Below, in pieces: positions 13,593 through 26,165 of a stretch of 64,000 nucleotides of DNA. The translations under genes were made by a program, and so were the position numbers. The DNA is from Chionis minor. Taxonomy: Eukaryota > Chordata > Aves > Charadriiformes > Chionididae. The first letter of the stretch is position 1, and each line of letters starts with the position of its first letter. The notes beneath the pieces were generated by a model that was not told the origin of the DNA, did not search any database, and was given only the letters and a program-made list of their open reading frames with translations. The stretch spans positions 37,550 through 101,549 of the forward strand of contig VZSF01001459.1 in the NCBI GenBank assembly GCA_013398295.1. The letters run 5' to 3'.

Positions 13593-16584
13593 TTTCCTTG
13601 AAATGAGTGCGGATATATAGGGTCAGAGTATAAATATCATGTTTTGGCCTTCCTTAAATAGATGGGATTGCTTTTCTGGTGGAGAGAAATATTTCATTGA
13701 CTCAAAGGATGCATACAGCTGGACTTTGGAGTCATGAACCTGTTTCAGGTTCTGCCTTAGACCAGCAGCAAAACAGTTTCACAGTCTGTAACAAACCTGA
13801 GAGGAACAGCTTTTGCTTCCTGTTCCCAACTGAAAACCTTTTTCCTGAGCAGCTCCCAAGATTCCAAGACAATTCAAAGCTCTGCCCTTGGTCAAGTTAA
13901 TTTTATTTATCTATTTTTAATTCCTCTCATGCACATAGGGACAGCACAATTAAAACTGAAGTGCAGGGTACTACTACTACTGTTACTACTGTGTTTTCAT
14001 ACATTGTTTATGTAGTATTAACATAAGAAATTATACATTACATCATTTCTTTCCAGATCATTTAGCGTGGGGTACCAAATCTGGCAACCTGGCTGCATTC
14101 CAGCTTTTTTCATGCCAATGTGAATTCTTGCTCTCCCTCAAGTCTTTTTCTTTGATATGTGCGTGGCGTTTTCTTCCCCATCTCTCTGCTTAGCTGTTCA
14201 GTGATTGTTGTGTTTCACCCCAGAGGAAGTTTCTTTTCATGCAGTTTATGCCAACATTGCCAATGTTTATTGCATCTGAGTAAATTCACTTGCATGCAAC
14301 AGTGTTGAAAATAGCCTTGCATTGGAGTCTGAACTGGTCATCCTACATGCACTTTCCCATTGTCTTTAGTGTGAACATTTCCTATATAAGATGCATTTAT
14401 GAAAACTTTTCTTGATACTTTTTGAAAGCACTTTTTTTCACCTCTGGGTTTTACAAGCTGTCTTTCAGTGAAGAAAATTCTTAGAAGTGTTCATAGCATT
14501 TCTTGTGGACCTCAGCCTGACATTGCTTTCACCATGCAATGAGGTCTGTGTTTTAGATCAAAGATAATGGAGTTTTTAAAGAGAGGACTGGGCCCCTCTG
14601 GCTGTCTTTTGATAAACAAAACCTCATCAAATTTTAAAATAATCTCACAAATAGCAGTCAATCTCAATAGACTGATAAGATCTCATTTATTCCAGACTCC
14701 TTACATATGCTCTGTAATGCTTACATTTCTGCACTGAGTAGGTCCCTTCAGGAATTTTCTTGTAAAGCATTATCATCAGAGAATTAATATTCTTGGAAAT
14801 TTAAATTGATAATGATGCTCTGTTTTGAATTGTTTCATTATTAATATTTTTGAATAATTGAAATACAATATTTCTGGCAGAATGGTAGGAATATAATACA
14901 TAATTTTTAATTTAGAAGTTACCTTCTGTTCTTTTGACTTTAAAAGTTTTAAAATTATCAAAATCAAAGCAAATAAAGCCATTTTAAAACCTAAAAAAGG
15001 AACAAAATTCTGTTCAGGTGTTCCAAATTAAGTTTGGGAAGGTCAGTCCCAGGTTTTAAGATTTGTACTTTCATCTTGTGAGCCAGGGGAGGAACTCACT
15101 GTGACATTTCAAAGTCACATTCTTTCATGTCCAGTTCCAGTAAGTTTCTTGAAGTACATTTTGTCTCATCCTGTGTTCTAAGCTTATTTTAAGTAAAATG
15201 CTAAATGGAAACAATTGCCTCACTTAACAACCATATTAAAAATTTAGAGCAACTAGTGAAGGCTAATCATGTTTATTGTGTTTATTGACAACATGTAGAG
15301 TTAACTCTGGAAGACAATTCATTGCACCTATTTTGGAACTATTCTAGGAAGAAATTAATTATTCCCAGGAATTTCTATTATTTATATGAGTTGCTCTTAA
15401 TTATAGGGAAAACCAGGGTGGATCTCTAAGTCAGATGCTTTGCTTCTGTATGGTTAAACCCAGGTGAGACGTATCCCAGCCTTAGTGCAGTAATGTAAAT
15501 AGGTTACAAAAACTTTTTGAGAGATTCTTTGGTTTAGCTTTGCCAAAATCTCATTTTATACCCCATCTGAACACTGAACATAAATAATTTAGCCAACTGA
15601 ATGATCCAGTTGATATGAAGCTTTGCAAAAAATTCCTCATGAGATAAAGCTTTGATCTTGCAGCAAGTTTTAGCTGGTGCATTCCAAAGGAATTCAGCAG
15701 ATGGTGATTTATGCTGGGAGAATCAGCCTCACTCACTGATGCAAGGGAGTAATGTCAGCTTCACAGAAAACAGTTTGAGAAGATAATTGGAACTGGTAAT
15801 GCTTTAACAATTTCCATAAGGGGGACCCGAAAGTGAGTGTAAACCAGGAGGAAAAATATCTGGGATAGATTTTATATTTACTTTTAATTTCTGAGCCCCA
15901 TTTAAAGAAGCAAATATTCCTCTTGCCTTCTGTGGCAGATATTTCAAAAGTCTTTCTGTCACCTGCATATTTCTGGCTTTTAATGAAAGCCAATGCTTTC
16001 TGTTTCTATCACTGCACATAATATCTAGTAATCAGATATGTGGTCCAGGTACTTTCATTTTATCCCTGCAGAAAGGACAAGAAAAAAAATATCTTTCCAA
16101 CACAATCTTTATAGATTCCTGAAATGTTAAATCTAGTAAAGTCATTGTATTCTTTTATTAAGGAGGTCACTAGTTTCCTGAGGGTTTTTCATTCATCTTC
16201 AGAGTTGAATTCTGGCATTTATTAAATCAAGTGTTGGTTACAAATTAGGAAAGAAAGAACCAAAATGAGATGCAGCTTGGATTCTCTGCTTGAAGGCTGA
16301 AAGTTTAAATACTGTTTTGGGTACAAAGCCATGCTGAACTTGATGTGTCATTGTCTTTGCAGAGTAGTTAGGTGTGTACTCTTCCAGTTTGTGTGGGGCA
16401 CTGCTCACAAACCAGGGTATGGCCTTTTCAGCTGGAGTCTGTTTCAGTAATGAACATGTTCCCCACTAGCTAATATTTAACATAAGTAAATGGATCGCCA
16501 TGAACCAGGGGGAAGAAGAAAAGCTCAGAGGGGCTGTAACAAGAAAAAGCGGACCTGTGATTAGATCAATAGCTTGAAAGTGGT
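13593..16584. other. unique non-coding DNA, no gene seen
   Basis: Holds a short TAC triplet repeat at 13969-13990 and AT-rich DNA. The block at about 15180-15420 carries several ATTAAT-type homeodomain-like words and could be a conserved element, but this was not tested. No exon or mobile element was recognised. Confidence 0.55.
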
Positions 16585-17331
16585 TGTCATAGTTTGAGCT
16601 GAACTGGCCAAAGAAAATGAATGACAGATGTTCTCCCCCACCTCTTTCTCCAAGGAGAGGAGGGAGAGAGAGGAAGAAATTATGAGTTTAGAAAAAAACT
16701 AAACTAATGAAAATATTAATAAATTAATAACATCTTAAAAAATATATATATACACAACATATACAAAACCAGTATTGAGCTCCCAGGATGATGATCACAT
16801 CACTGACACGCACAGGAAAAGTCCCAGACAGGACTTGACAATGAACGGGATCTGGATTCAGAACTGGATTCAGGAATGCACGGATCTAGATAAAAGGCAG
16901 ATGAACCGACAGAGTCCTCCTTGGACGCCGGCCATTGAAGAAAGATGGCTGACCCTTTGATCCCTCAGCTTGCATACTGAGCATGAGTCATATGGGATGG
17001 AATACCCTGTTGGTCAGTTCTGGGTTGCCTGTCCTGTCTGCTCCTCCCCGCAGGTATGACTCCTCTGTGCTTTTCCGCTTCTGACCCTCCAACAGGACAA
17101 ACAACAAAGCTGGCTGGCCTTGGTTTTACAGCAGTAAGTATAAGCAAGAGTATCTCTGCATCCCATTCCTTGGCATAAATTATAAATAATCAGGTCTTAT
17201 CACTCTGAGAGTGAACAGTTTCTGCACAACATGCTGTTAATTTCAGAAAGTTCAATTAGTTAGAAGAGGCCAGGCTACGAAGTAAAATTACTGAAACAAA
17301 AACTCGTCCTCTTTTACCTCAAACCAGGGCA
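16585..17331. mobile_element. solo LTR of an avian endogenous retrovirus
   Basis: A 747-base unit begins TGTCATAGTTTGAGC and ends AAACCAGGGCA, so it has the TG...CA ends of an LTR. The two ends are similar as inverted repeats: TGTCATAGTTTGAGCTG against TGCCCTGGTTTGAGGTA on the other strand. The flanking pentamers gtggt (16580-16584) and gtgac (17332-17336) differ by two transitions and may be a worn 5-base target duplication. Inside are an AT-rich stretch with an ATATAT run (about 16741-16762) and the segment around 16780-17100, which resembles from memory an LTR family common in birds. The reading direction is unsure. The minus strand has a TATA-like tatgcaa in the place where relatives appear to have tatataa (16969-16980), so the sense strand is probably minus. 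No gag, pol or env is attached. Confidence 0.7.
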
Positions 17332-18219
17332 GTGACCAAGGAGAGTGATTTGCAGCTGCAGTCCCTCTGCAATGCACCCAAAGGAGTGAGATGCAGGCCT
17401 TGGGCCGGCTGGTACAGATTAGATCATTGCTGTGCTCTTCAAGCCTAACACCCTTCGAGTAAAACAGGCCTTCTCCATGATTTCTGTAAGCTGTCTGGCA
17501 GAAAATATTGTCAGCTTTGCACAAGGATGTCAAGAAACACTTGCTTCATGCCAGAAAGAGCAAATCAAAAGTCACAGTAAAGTTGTACCCTCATGAGGTC
17601 CAAGAGACTTTCGTGGAAACTGAACTGCAGTTTGGGCAGGAAAATATGAATTAATGCTCTCTTTGCTGGACTGTCACGTGAAGAGACATATGTGCTCTAT
17701 TAATCTACACAGAGCAAATGCACAGGAGGCCATATAAACTTAACCCTGTTCTACAAGGACCAGAGGCTGTCTGAGGCTAATGGAGGTTTAAATTGCAACT
17801 GGAATTTGGGGACCTGACCCCCTAACCCAACCTGTTAGGCAAAGGTTAAGAATATGTACCATGCCTCAAAACTATCAAAGCTATTTTTATTTCAAGAATT
17901 ACAGAACGGTTATATGCCTTGCCTTTTGTGCATAATCATCTAGTTGTAGGAGGACTTGCCTGGGTTATATGAAATGAGTGTCCTCCTAAACAGTAACATG
18001 TCTCAACCTGTATTTCAGAGAAGTATCCCAACAGGGCTGAAGGGGAGCACCCCACACTTCGCTGAAGAAAATGGACTCCAACCATGGACCAAGGAACCTT
18101 CCCCTTAGTCCAGGGAATTGTTTAACCTCCTTGTGGTCATCATAGCTCTTATTATTCCTCTCCATGACTCTTTAAACTTTGCTTTCCTTTGCCCTGAGAG
18201 GGACAAATTCAAAACGAGA
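17332..18219. other. non-coding DNA of unclear origin between LTR-like units
   Basis: No intact frame is present. A stretch near 18117-18170 encodes a short hydrophobic run in one frame with a stop just upstream. It could be the worn end of a retroviral envelope gene or chance. The rest is not recognised. Confidence 0.4.
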
Positions 18220-18480
18220 TGTGGAGACGTACATCCCAAACTGGCCTGGCCCTAGGGCCAAATGCAGGGCAGAGCAATGGTGACAGTGACAGCCCTTGGA
18301 GGGCTAAGCTACCTCAGCCACCTTTATTCTTGAGAAACTCCTGGTTTTCAGATGCTGATACAGCTCCCTTTTCTTGAGTCACACAGCATTGCACTGGTTG
18401 GCCAAATAAAGAAAATCTCTGTGTTTTTTAGACAGGGAATAAAGATACCTACTCCTGTCTAAATAATAAACTGACAAATC
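18220..18480 (+). mobile_element. possible worn LTR (doubtful)
   Basis: The stretch starts TGTGGAGACGTACATCCC just after a purine-rich stretch. AATAAA polyadenylation-like words occur at 18405-18410 and again near 18438 and 18465. A TG start followed by a late AATAAA fits the end of a retroviral element. No TATA box, no clear CA end and no target duplication can be seen, so the call is tentative. Confidence 0.3.
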
Positions 18481-20837
18481 CTTTGCTGTCAATTCAGTAG
18501 TGCCTCCAAATTTGCTTTTTAATAAATAGAAATGTAATTGAAGTTCAGCTCCTGGTTCCTGACACTGCAGGAGCTTTTACATTGAAATCCCTGGGCTAAT
18601 GGCAAGGCATTAAAGAACCAAAATAAAAAAATCTCCTAAAAATATTTAACTTATGTTCTTTTGGCAAGTGAGTTCATTCCTGCCTCAAGAGGGTCATGTA
18701 TTGAGTAAGGTATTTTCTCTAAACCCTATGGGAAGAGCAGATAACTACCTGCTTTACAGCCCTCTGTGTTAGCAGGGTTTGTCATCTGTGCACAATAAAG
18801 GAAAGTGCCATATTGACTGCAATTAGTCTTTCTTTTTTTCTTTTTTCTTCTTTTTTGTGTATACTCGGGAAAGTAAAGTTAAAGAAACTAAAGTTTGTTT
18901 TAGAGGGAGTCTGCAGTTTTGCTTAAGCTCATGATTTTTTATCACAGAAATTGGTTTTTCCTTTCATTCTCAATAACAACAACAACAAAAAAAAAGTAGG
19001 GGGAAGGTGTTAAAATTAACTGTTACCCTGAAAAAAAAATCTCTAAACGTTTAACTGGTCCTTGTCACCATAATTCTGAATGACAATCAGATATTGTACT
19101 TGTTTTCTCATCATCTCTGAGGGAGGGTCATGTATCCCTTGTCATTTGATGATACGGTGAGAGGTGTTGGCAGTTGGGCTATGGAACTTCAGATCGAGTT
19201 TATTAACCTCTTCCCATTTGTGCTGATTCATGTCCACTAGTAAATGTATCCCAGTAGGACCTCAAAACCCAGTGTGTGCCTGTGATGGAGGCAGGCAGAT
19301 ACAGCACCAGTGCAGTGGTACACAACACTCTAAACTCAAAACACAGCCTAGGACGATGTGCTGGTAAGAGCCTTGTCCCCCAGCTTCTAGGCACATGCAG
19401 AGACACCTTGCTGGAGAGCGTATCCTGGATAGGAGCTGCTTATTTTTTCTCCCCTCCAGAAGGAAGAAACTTTCTGTTTTGATGAAAAGAGAGAAGAATT
19501 GAACTAAATTGCATACCAGTCCTTGCTGTAAGAAAAGTACTCATCAAAGTACTATTTCTGACTCATTTTAAATACAAAGGGAAGTTTATAATACATAGTT
19601 CTAATATTTCTGTTTAAGAATAGTAAAGCTCCATCTGTTGTAACACAAATCTGTTGTAACAGAAGTTTTATTTTCCTAGCTTTCAAACTCTGGGAGATTT
19701 GAAGTACTCTTTCATTATAAGCCAGCAGTGGATCCAATTAGAGAAAATGGCCACTATTTTAATTTCTTTACTTCCTTTCCTACCCAAAGTCTGAAGTCTA
19801 AAATAATTAATCCACAACTACTTGATAGTTATTAGAGAGTATTTCAGCTAGTTTACAGAGAGATATTTCTATAGAAAAACATTTGCAACAGTTTGAGAAG
19901 GGTGTACTCTATTATTTTCATCAGTATTTTTGACGTTCTAAATTATTTTTTACAGGCAAGAGAATCTTTGGAAACTGTGGAAAAATATTTCCAGTCAACC
20001 CAGAATTGTAAAATATGCAAGAAACCATACACGTATCTGTGTATGTCTCTATATATGGATGCATCTTAAAACACTCTGCAGGACAAGTACATGTAAGAAC
20101 ACTACAAGCAATGACAGATGTTGCAGAAGCAACAAATGTGGGTCAGTTCAATATATAAGCAATTCATTTTGAGCTACTCAGTCAGCTTTGCTAACAATAT
20201 CATAGACGTTCAAAACAGCAATAACAGATAGGGACTTCCATGACAAAAGGCACACCTGACATAAAGCTTGTTGGGATACTCTGACGAAACAGTGTGTAAT
20301 TGGCATGTACCAGTAGGCTGACCCTCAAATAGTCTGTTGAAAATCTATGAAGTTCAAAGCCTTATTTCTAAAAACAAGGGGGGTTAGTGATGAACTCTGG
20401 CTGGCATCCTTGTTCCTAGGAGTTAAAAACATCAGCGCCACGTTCCCACGCATCCAGCTCTGCTGCCTATTGCCCCCAGGCCATAACTCAGAACAGGGGC
20501 TTGATGTCTAAGTTTAAAGAAGAAAATTAATTGCAGTGTGTTCTTTAAGCAGACAAAAGGTCTGCACAGCCCACAGGAGATTTCTAGCTGGCAACTTGAT
20601 GGTCTTTGAGGTGTGATGTCTTCCATCTCCATACCACTGCAGCTGCACCAACCCAGGGGGAGTGCCATGAGTAGCACAAAACAGCCTGCAGCCATTCTAA
20701 TGAAGTATCTTATTGTTCAAGACAGGGTGGCACACCCAGATTCTTTTATCAAGAATGATTCCGGCCCATCATGCCTCCTGAAACAGTGGTCAGACATTGT
20801 TAGTTTATTAATTCAGGTCAAAACAGTGACAACTATT
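18481..20837. other. unique non-coding DNA, no gene seen
   Basis: Contains a T/C-rich patch at about 18827-18856 and an AAC triplet run leading into a short A run at 18973-18995. No exon, RNA gene or transposon was recognised. Confidence 0.6.
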
Positions 20838-20905
20838 TAAAAAAAAAAAAAAGCGAAAAAAAAAAAAGCAAAAAAACCCCAAAACAAAACACCAAAACCC
20901 AAAAA
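20838..20905. repeat. A-rich low-complexity tract
   Basis: Two A runs separated by gcg are followed by repeated A(3-5)C(1-4) words. It is simple-sequence DNA. The frames crossing it on the minus strand are strings of Phe, Leu and Val codons and are not genes. Confidence 0.85.
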
Positions 20906-21418
20906 CTGTACAGATAATGAAGTTCTGCTGTCTGGAATTGTTGCCAGGCCTTGTTCGACTTGCTAATGAGGATGTCACTGGAGATGTACAGAGCACAACT
21001 GAGGTAAACACAGATGAACATACAGACTTTGTCCTTCAAAGCATCTGTCTTGGTTTTACTCATTTAACAACCTTTTAATGTCATTTCAGCTCACTTTAAA
21101 AATTAAACTCAACTGCACACATCAGCAGGAGTGGGCAAGAACACAAGACTGGTTCGCTACCCAACCTCACTGCTCTCCCCACTGCACACATGTAAAAAAA
21201 CATACCCCATCACCTCCACTCCCCCTTCTTTGGAGCTTGGAGCAGACTGACAGGGCAGGAGAGACCTTGAATTTTTTGTGATTGCTCCTGCTGCTGGCTG
21301 ATTTTCAGAGCAAGTAGCACTCCTTGTCCCCTCCTTCCTTACCACCTGTGTCTCCTTTCAATCCCTGCTGTTGACTTAACTCCTTTCAAACTTGAGGAAA
21401 GTTTCACATTTGATCACC
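20906..21418. other. unique non-coding DNA, no gene seen
   Basis: Nothing recognisable apart from short open frames without a family signature. Confidence 0.55.
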
Positions 21419-21456
21419 AAAAAAAAAAAAAAAAAAAAANAAAAAAAAAAAAAAAA
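21419..21456. repeat. poly-A homopolymer with one unresolved base
   Basis: A run of about 37 A with a single N at 21440. The lone N inside the homopolymer most likely marks an unresolved run length in the assembly rather than a real base. Confidence 0.9.
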
Positions 21457-23003
21457 TCCTCCCTGACATGAAGGGCAAATGAAATGTTGATCATTGCGGT
21501 TCTGTTGACAGGTGCCAAGTGCCAAAGGCAGCTGCCACTTTCCTGTGTCCCGGGTTCACGAAGCACCTGGTAAAGCCCTGCTAAATGCCACTGCTAAAAA
21601 ATATGAGTGGAAGAAAAAATATTTCCTTTAACAGGTGCCTTCAACATGTTCATACCTGTCAGTCCTGTATTTGGCTATGCAGAAAGTTCATAGAAAGCTA
21701 TTCAGAAAATAAAAATATATCTAAGGAAAAGAAAGGGATTTTTGCCTGTAAAACAGTCCTGTAAAATTCCTGTAAAACAATAAAATAAAACTTTTCATAA
21801 CATGAGGATGATGCCAGACGTCTTATTTTTCTGCATTTTCCATCACATGTCTGGCACTGTCATTTGCCCTCTGTGAAGCAAGAGGGAATGTCCCATGGCC
21901 AGAACCTCACAATGTCCATGAAAAACTCATGAATTGCTGGAAATTTTGGGGAGCAAACATCCCTTAGTGAAGGATCCCATACTGCATCAGTGCAAACCAA
22001 AACAAATACTAAAAGAATGAGGAGGAGGCAGATTCAGATGATTAATGAGACAAATTTTGATGGCAGAAGGAATTTTCCACTAGCAAGAGGCATTTTGGGC
22101 AGAGAAAAATTCTTCCTGTGCCTTCCAAAGAAACCCATGAGCACTTCCATATATATGCTTTATGTAAAGACATTTCCAATCCATATTCAATTAAATACTA
22201 TGACCAGTAGTAGATTTTATTGTCTAACAGGGCAGTTAGTCCTGTCTTTGGATGACTGTGATAGCTGAATTTCACAAAAAAGTTAACTTCAAGTAAGTAG
22301 CCTAAGTTTTTATCTGTTTATATTTTACTATCATCAACCTCATTTTCCCAGCTACAATTACAGTGGTAACTCCACTACCACTGTAGGTGTGAATGGAAAG
22401 AAAACTTTTATATGTGTCACATTAGCTATTATGTGCAGAAATGCTGTATTTCCATGGGTAATTGTGGTATCTGAATGTCAGAGAAATTAGATATGCTGAG
22501 ACCTGAAATAAAAAGCAAAACACACACACTGAATTTGTATGGAGTTCAATGAAGTCCAGGCTCAGACCTGAGCTGCAGCTTCAATAACTTTGCTGTCTTC
22601 AAAATCTGAATTTGAAATCACAAGTAGGAGTCTAGAAAACAAGGAAAAAAGTGTCCCCATTGTCCTCATTGCAATAAAGATTTGTCCTGGTTCCGGCAAC
22701 AAGATTTTAGAAGCATGGAGACAGGGACAAGCCTGTCCTGGATGGCTCTATCTGCCTGGATGAACGTGCATCAACTGGAAATGAAGCTTTAAGGTTAACA
22801 TGCTTATAATTCTTTTTTTTTTAATATATTTTTTTCCATTTCATAGCATTACAGCTATGGGAGATAAGTAATAAAAGCGCAACCATATGCATGCAGTAAT
22901 TACATTCTTAAAAATGGTTAAATTAACATTTTGTTTCTTTTTTTATAATACCACTTGCTTCAAATCTCTCTAACCAAACACTGTTAGAATACCGTCTCCA
23001 AGA
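21457..23003. other. unique non-coding DNA, small hairpin
   Basis: A perfect 10-base inverted repeat (tacagtggta / taccactgta) with a 7-base loop lies at 22359-22385. The word TGTCCTGGTTCCGG at 22684-22697 resembles one end of an avian LTR, but the sequence after it does not. No gene was seen. Confidence 0.55.
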
Positions 23004-23145
23004 GTTGTCTTCTCTCTCCTTCCCCTTCCCCCCTCCATTCCCCTACTGTCTTCCTTTCCTTTCCTCCTATCTTTCTTTCCCTTCCTCTCTTCCACCTTTT
23101 TTCCTTTTCCTTTTCCTTCTCCCTCTTTCTTCTTTTTTTTTTTCC
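23004..23145 (+). repeat. polypyrimidine tract of about 140 bases
   Basis: An almost unbroken run of C and T ends in a T run (about 23129-23142). Long homopurine-homopyrimidine tracts can adopt triplex (H-DNA) structure. The Lys/Arg/Glu/Gly-rich open frame on the minus strand (22970-23179) is only a reading of this tract and not a protein. Confidence 0.9.
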
Positions 23146-25989
23146 AGAAGAGCATAAGGTTTATGCATAATTTAATCAATACCTTGAGGCAGACTATTTG
23201 ATGATTACAATAAAAAAAATCTCATTTTGCTGTACTTCGTAAAGGTAGTTTCATTACTGCGTGTCACTTGGTTGCAAGAGTTTATGGGACTGTAACTCCC
23301 CAAAGGACATTTTAAACATACACTTTTTATAGCAGCTAAACTCCAAGATAAACGAAAGCATTAAAATAAGATATTGGAATTGTTTGCTTTTGTCTTTGAT
23401 TGATATGAATGGGAGTTATAAAAAATCTCGTTTCACCCTGCAGCTTCCCCTTCTATTCTGAGTATGTTACTAGTAGCAAACAAATATGTTTTCCTATGTG
23501 AGTTCTGAATGAGTAACAACACAGCAGTGGTACCCACTATCAGAAATGGGGACAGTGTCAAAAATGAAAACTTGGTCATACAGCACTAACACAGGACTTG
23601 AAGGTAATTCTTTAACCACAGACTTTACTTTCATTTCTGAACTATTTTTAACCTCTATCTAAAGGCAGGCTGATTTATTTTCACTGAAAGGAACTACTTA
23701 TGCTCCCAGTAGTAAAGAATATATGTGTTGCAGCAATCCAGTTGTTGTTATATATTTACCTCTTTATTTCACTCTCACAAATGCAGAAGCCACAAGAAAA
23801 TTCCAGAAGCAGTCTGAAAAAATAGTAGTCCTGGTTGCATCTGAGCTAGCTAAAAGTTGTAGAAGGTTCCTGGTAGGCTCATGTGGTCAACATTTGAGAG
23901 ATAGTATATGCCAAGAATTTAAAGTAATTAACTGACATGCAAAAACACATAAGCAAGCAAGCAAAAAAGTTTCCTTTTTATATAGGAAACTTAAAACGTA
24001 AAATTCCTTTCTCAGCCACAAACAGCTTTTACAACAATCTTCAATATTGCTGCATGAAAGACAGAAATAAACAAAATGTTGATCAGGCCAAATTTTTATG
24101 AAGGTGAGTATTGGGAAATTCACTGGATCAAAGAGGGGAAAAAAAAGGAAGAACATTCAGCTTCTTGCAGATCACTTTGGAAAACAGTATTAGAGTTGAT
24201 TCTACCTCTCTGTCTTGCAAGACCTGGGGCTTTAATGATTGACAATACAACAGGGCTCTACCATTTCAGAGGAGCACAAGGGTCAACACAATGTCCTGTA
24301 CTGCTTTGAAGGTCTCAGGTTAAGTATGTCTTCTACTTCACATAAAATACTTACTTTATTCCATTTCTTATCCCAATCTAAACTGTACAATGATTTGAAC
24401 TGTTAAATCTGCTTATGTTTCCACCAGAAAAACTTATTATTTGTTGCCATTTGTATTTTACCAGTGCCTAATGAGTGGTGCTCAGCTACCTACCAAGGCT
24501 AAACCATAACGATGAGTATTAATGCTTAAATTTAAAACACGATACTGACTTTTTTGGATTTGAATTCTTCTGAAATCAACAGGACTTGTCTGCTGCCCTT
24601 ACTGAGGTTTTGATCAGGTTCAAGACGGTCTTGTACTAATACCATACAAGAAGAAATGGTTTAGTTGCTGTAAGCTCATAGGAGCATACAGGTCAGGTTG
24701 AAGTAGAGAGAAAACTGGAGCTCAATAAACAAGCCGGAGTGGTCCAGAGAGAGCAAAGAGTATTGGTAAAACAGTTAAAGTGTAAACATGTATTCAGCCT
24801 GGTGTTTCTAACCAACTGAAATGAAATCTATAAGTTTATATTATCTATCAGTGAGCCAGGAACAAAGGTGAAGCAGAAAGTGCAGAGTGACATCGCTGCA
24901 GGGCTGGCCAGATGCAGGGGAGGACAACCACATGGTGGGAATATATGAAGGCTTATGCATGGGCTTCTTCCACCGTAACTCTCTGAAGCAGCAGACAGAG
25001 CTCTTTACGACTGCCTTTTAGCCAAAGCACCATCAAGGGAAGCTCCTTTACTTCTGTAATAAACTCAGGCAGAGTTTTAGGTTTTGAGATTTTTTTTTGG
25101 CCTTTTTAAATTTTATTTCCCTCCCTGTTATTCTTCACACAACAAAGTATGTTCAGTACTTAAACACAAGAAGGCTAGAGCATCAGAAAGTAGAAGTCTG
25201 AGGGAAAGGAAAACACATATAAAATCTTTCCCATAAAGAGTCAAACAATGAAAAAGGGAAGAAAAACATCAAGGAGACAAACAAGTACAAGTATCAGATG
25301 AAGGAAGACAGAGCTTTCAGGAAGAAAGTCATTCTGGCCACTGCTGTGCTGGGACCATTTACTTGTCACATGGTGCTTAATCATAATAAATTAAGTTTTA
25401 TTTTGCATTTTGCAACATGCTAACTTGTCTCAGCAGGTAATGGGGGGAGTCCTGGGTCGCCAAATGGTGTTTAACTGAGAATAACAACAATTTCCCCCCT
25501 GCAGGCTGGCATAAATAATGAATTCAAAACGTGCCTCTTTTGAGCAGATTATTCCAGCTGCTTCTTGTTCTTAAAGCTCATTGGGAGGTTTGACACCAGA
25601 AAGTCAGCCGTCCTGAAGCTACAATTATCATCCTCAAGCAGCAGGCCTGAGAAATGGTGAGTTTAATTGAAGTGGCTTTGTGTTGGCAGAGATGGAGAGG
25701 GTTCTCACAAAGTTCAGTGAAGGTCCAGCTAAGGTTGCCCAAGTTCCATCTGAAGGTCTGCTATGGGATCACCTCAGTTTTTCCAGTGTGGGTCTAAATT
25801 ACCACCGAATCTGAGAGGTGTTGATCATTCTACCTCTTTGTACCAGCTTAAATACCAGCATGGGGCTTCAGAGAATGATGCCCAGAGCAAAGATCCACCA
25901 GGCAGGTAAAACAGCAGAGAAGATTTAGGTCAGACAATAAGAGAGGGAAACATAAAATCCAAACTTTTCTGAGGCTAAGGGTAGATAAG
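23146..25989. other. unique non-coding DNA, no gene seen
   Basis: No exon, RNA gene or clear mobile element was recognised. Open frames of 70-89 codons at 23723-24309 lack family motifs and overlap on both strands. Confidence 0.55.
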
Positions 25990-26165
25990 CACAGCTAGAG
26001 AGTGCCTCAGGAGACAGAGGAACCTCCACTGTTGTAGGAGGTTACCAGGCAGGTTAGACAAGCAGCTGTCAGGAGTAGTTTAGGAACAGTTTGCCTGTTT
26101 TTGAGTAGAGGGATGGACCAGCAAGTCCCTCGAGATCCCTTGCAGCCCTCTATTCAATGATTGAT
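25990..26165 (+). mobile_element. old CR1 LINE 3' end fragment
   Basis: The block follows the order of a CR1 tail: aggcaggttagacaagcagc followed by tgtcaggagtagtttagga, then gggatggaccagcaagtccc followed by tcgagatcccttgcagccct and a worn end near attcaatgattgatgac. CR1 is the dominant LINE of birds and is usually 5'-truncated. This copy is clearly more diverged than the one at 27.0 kb and carries no usable reading frame. Confidence 0.75.

Noticed and set aside
21419..21456. Poly-A as the tail of a processed pseudogene
   Set aside because: The DNA before it has no open frame, no AATAAA at the right distance, and no flanking duplication.
22684..22697. TGTCCTGGTTCCGG as an LTR start
   Set aside because: The following bases do not continue like any LTR, and no partner end or polyadenylation signal is placed correctly.
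22970..23179. A Lys/Arg/Glu/Gly-rich open frame on the minus strand
   Set aside because: It is simply the purine strand of the polypyrimidine tract read in triplets.
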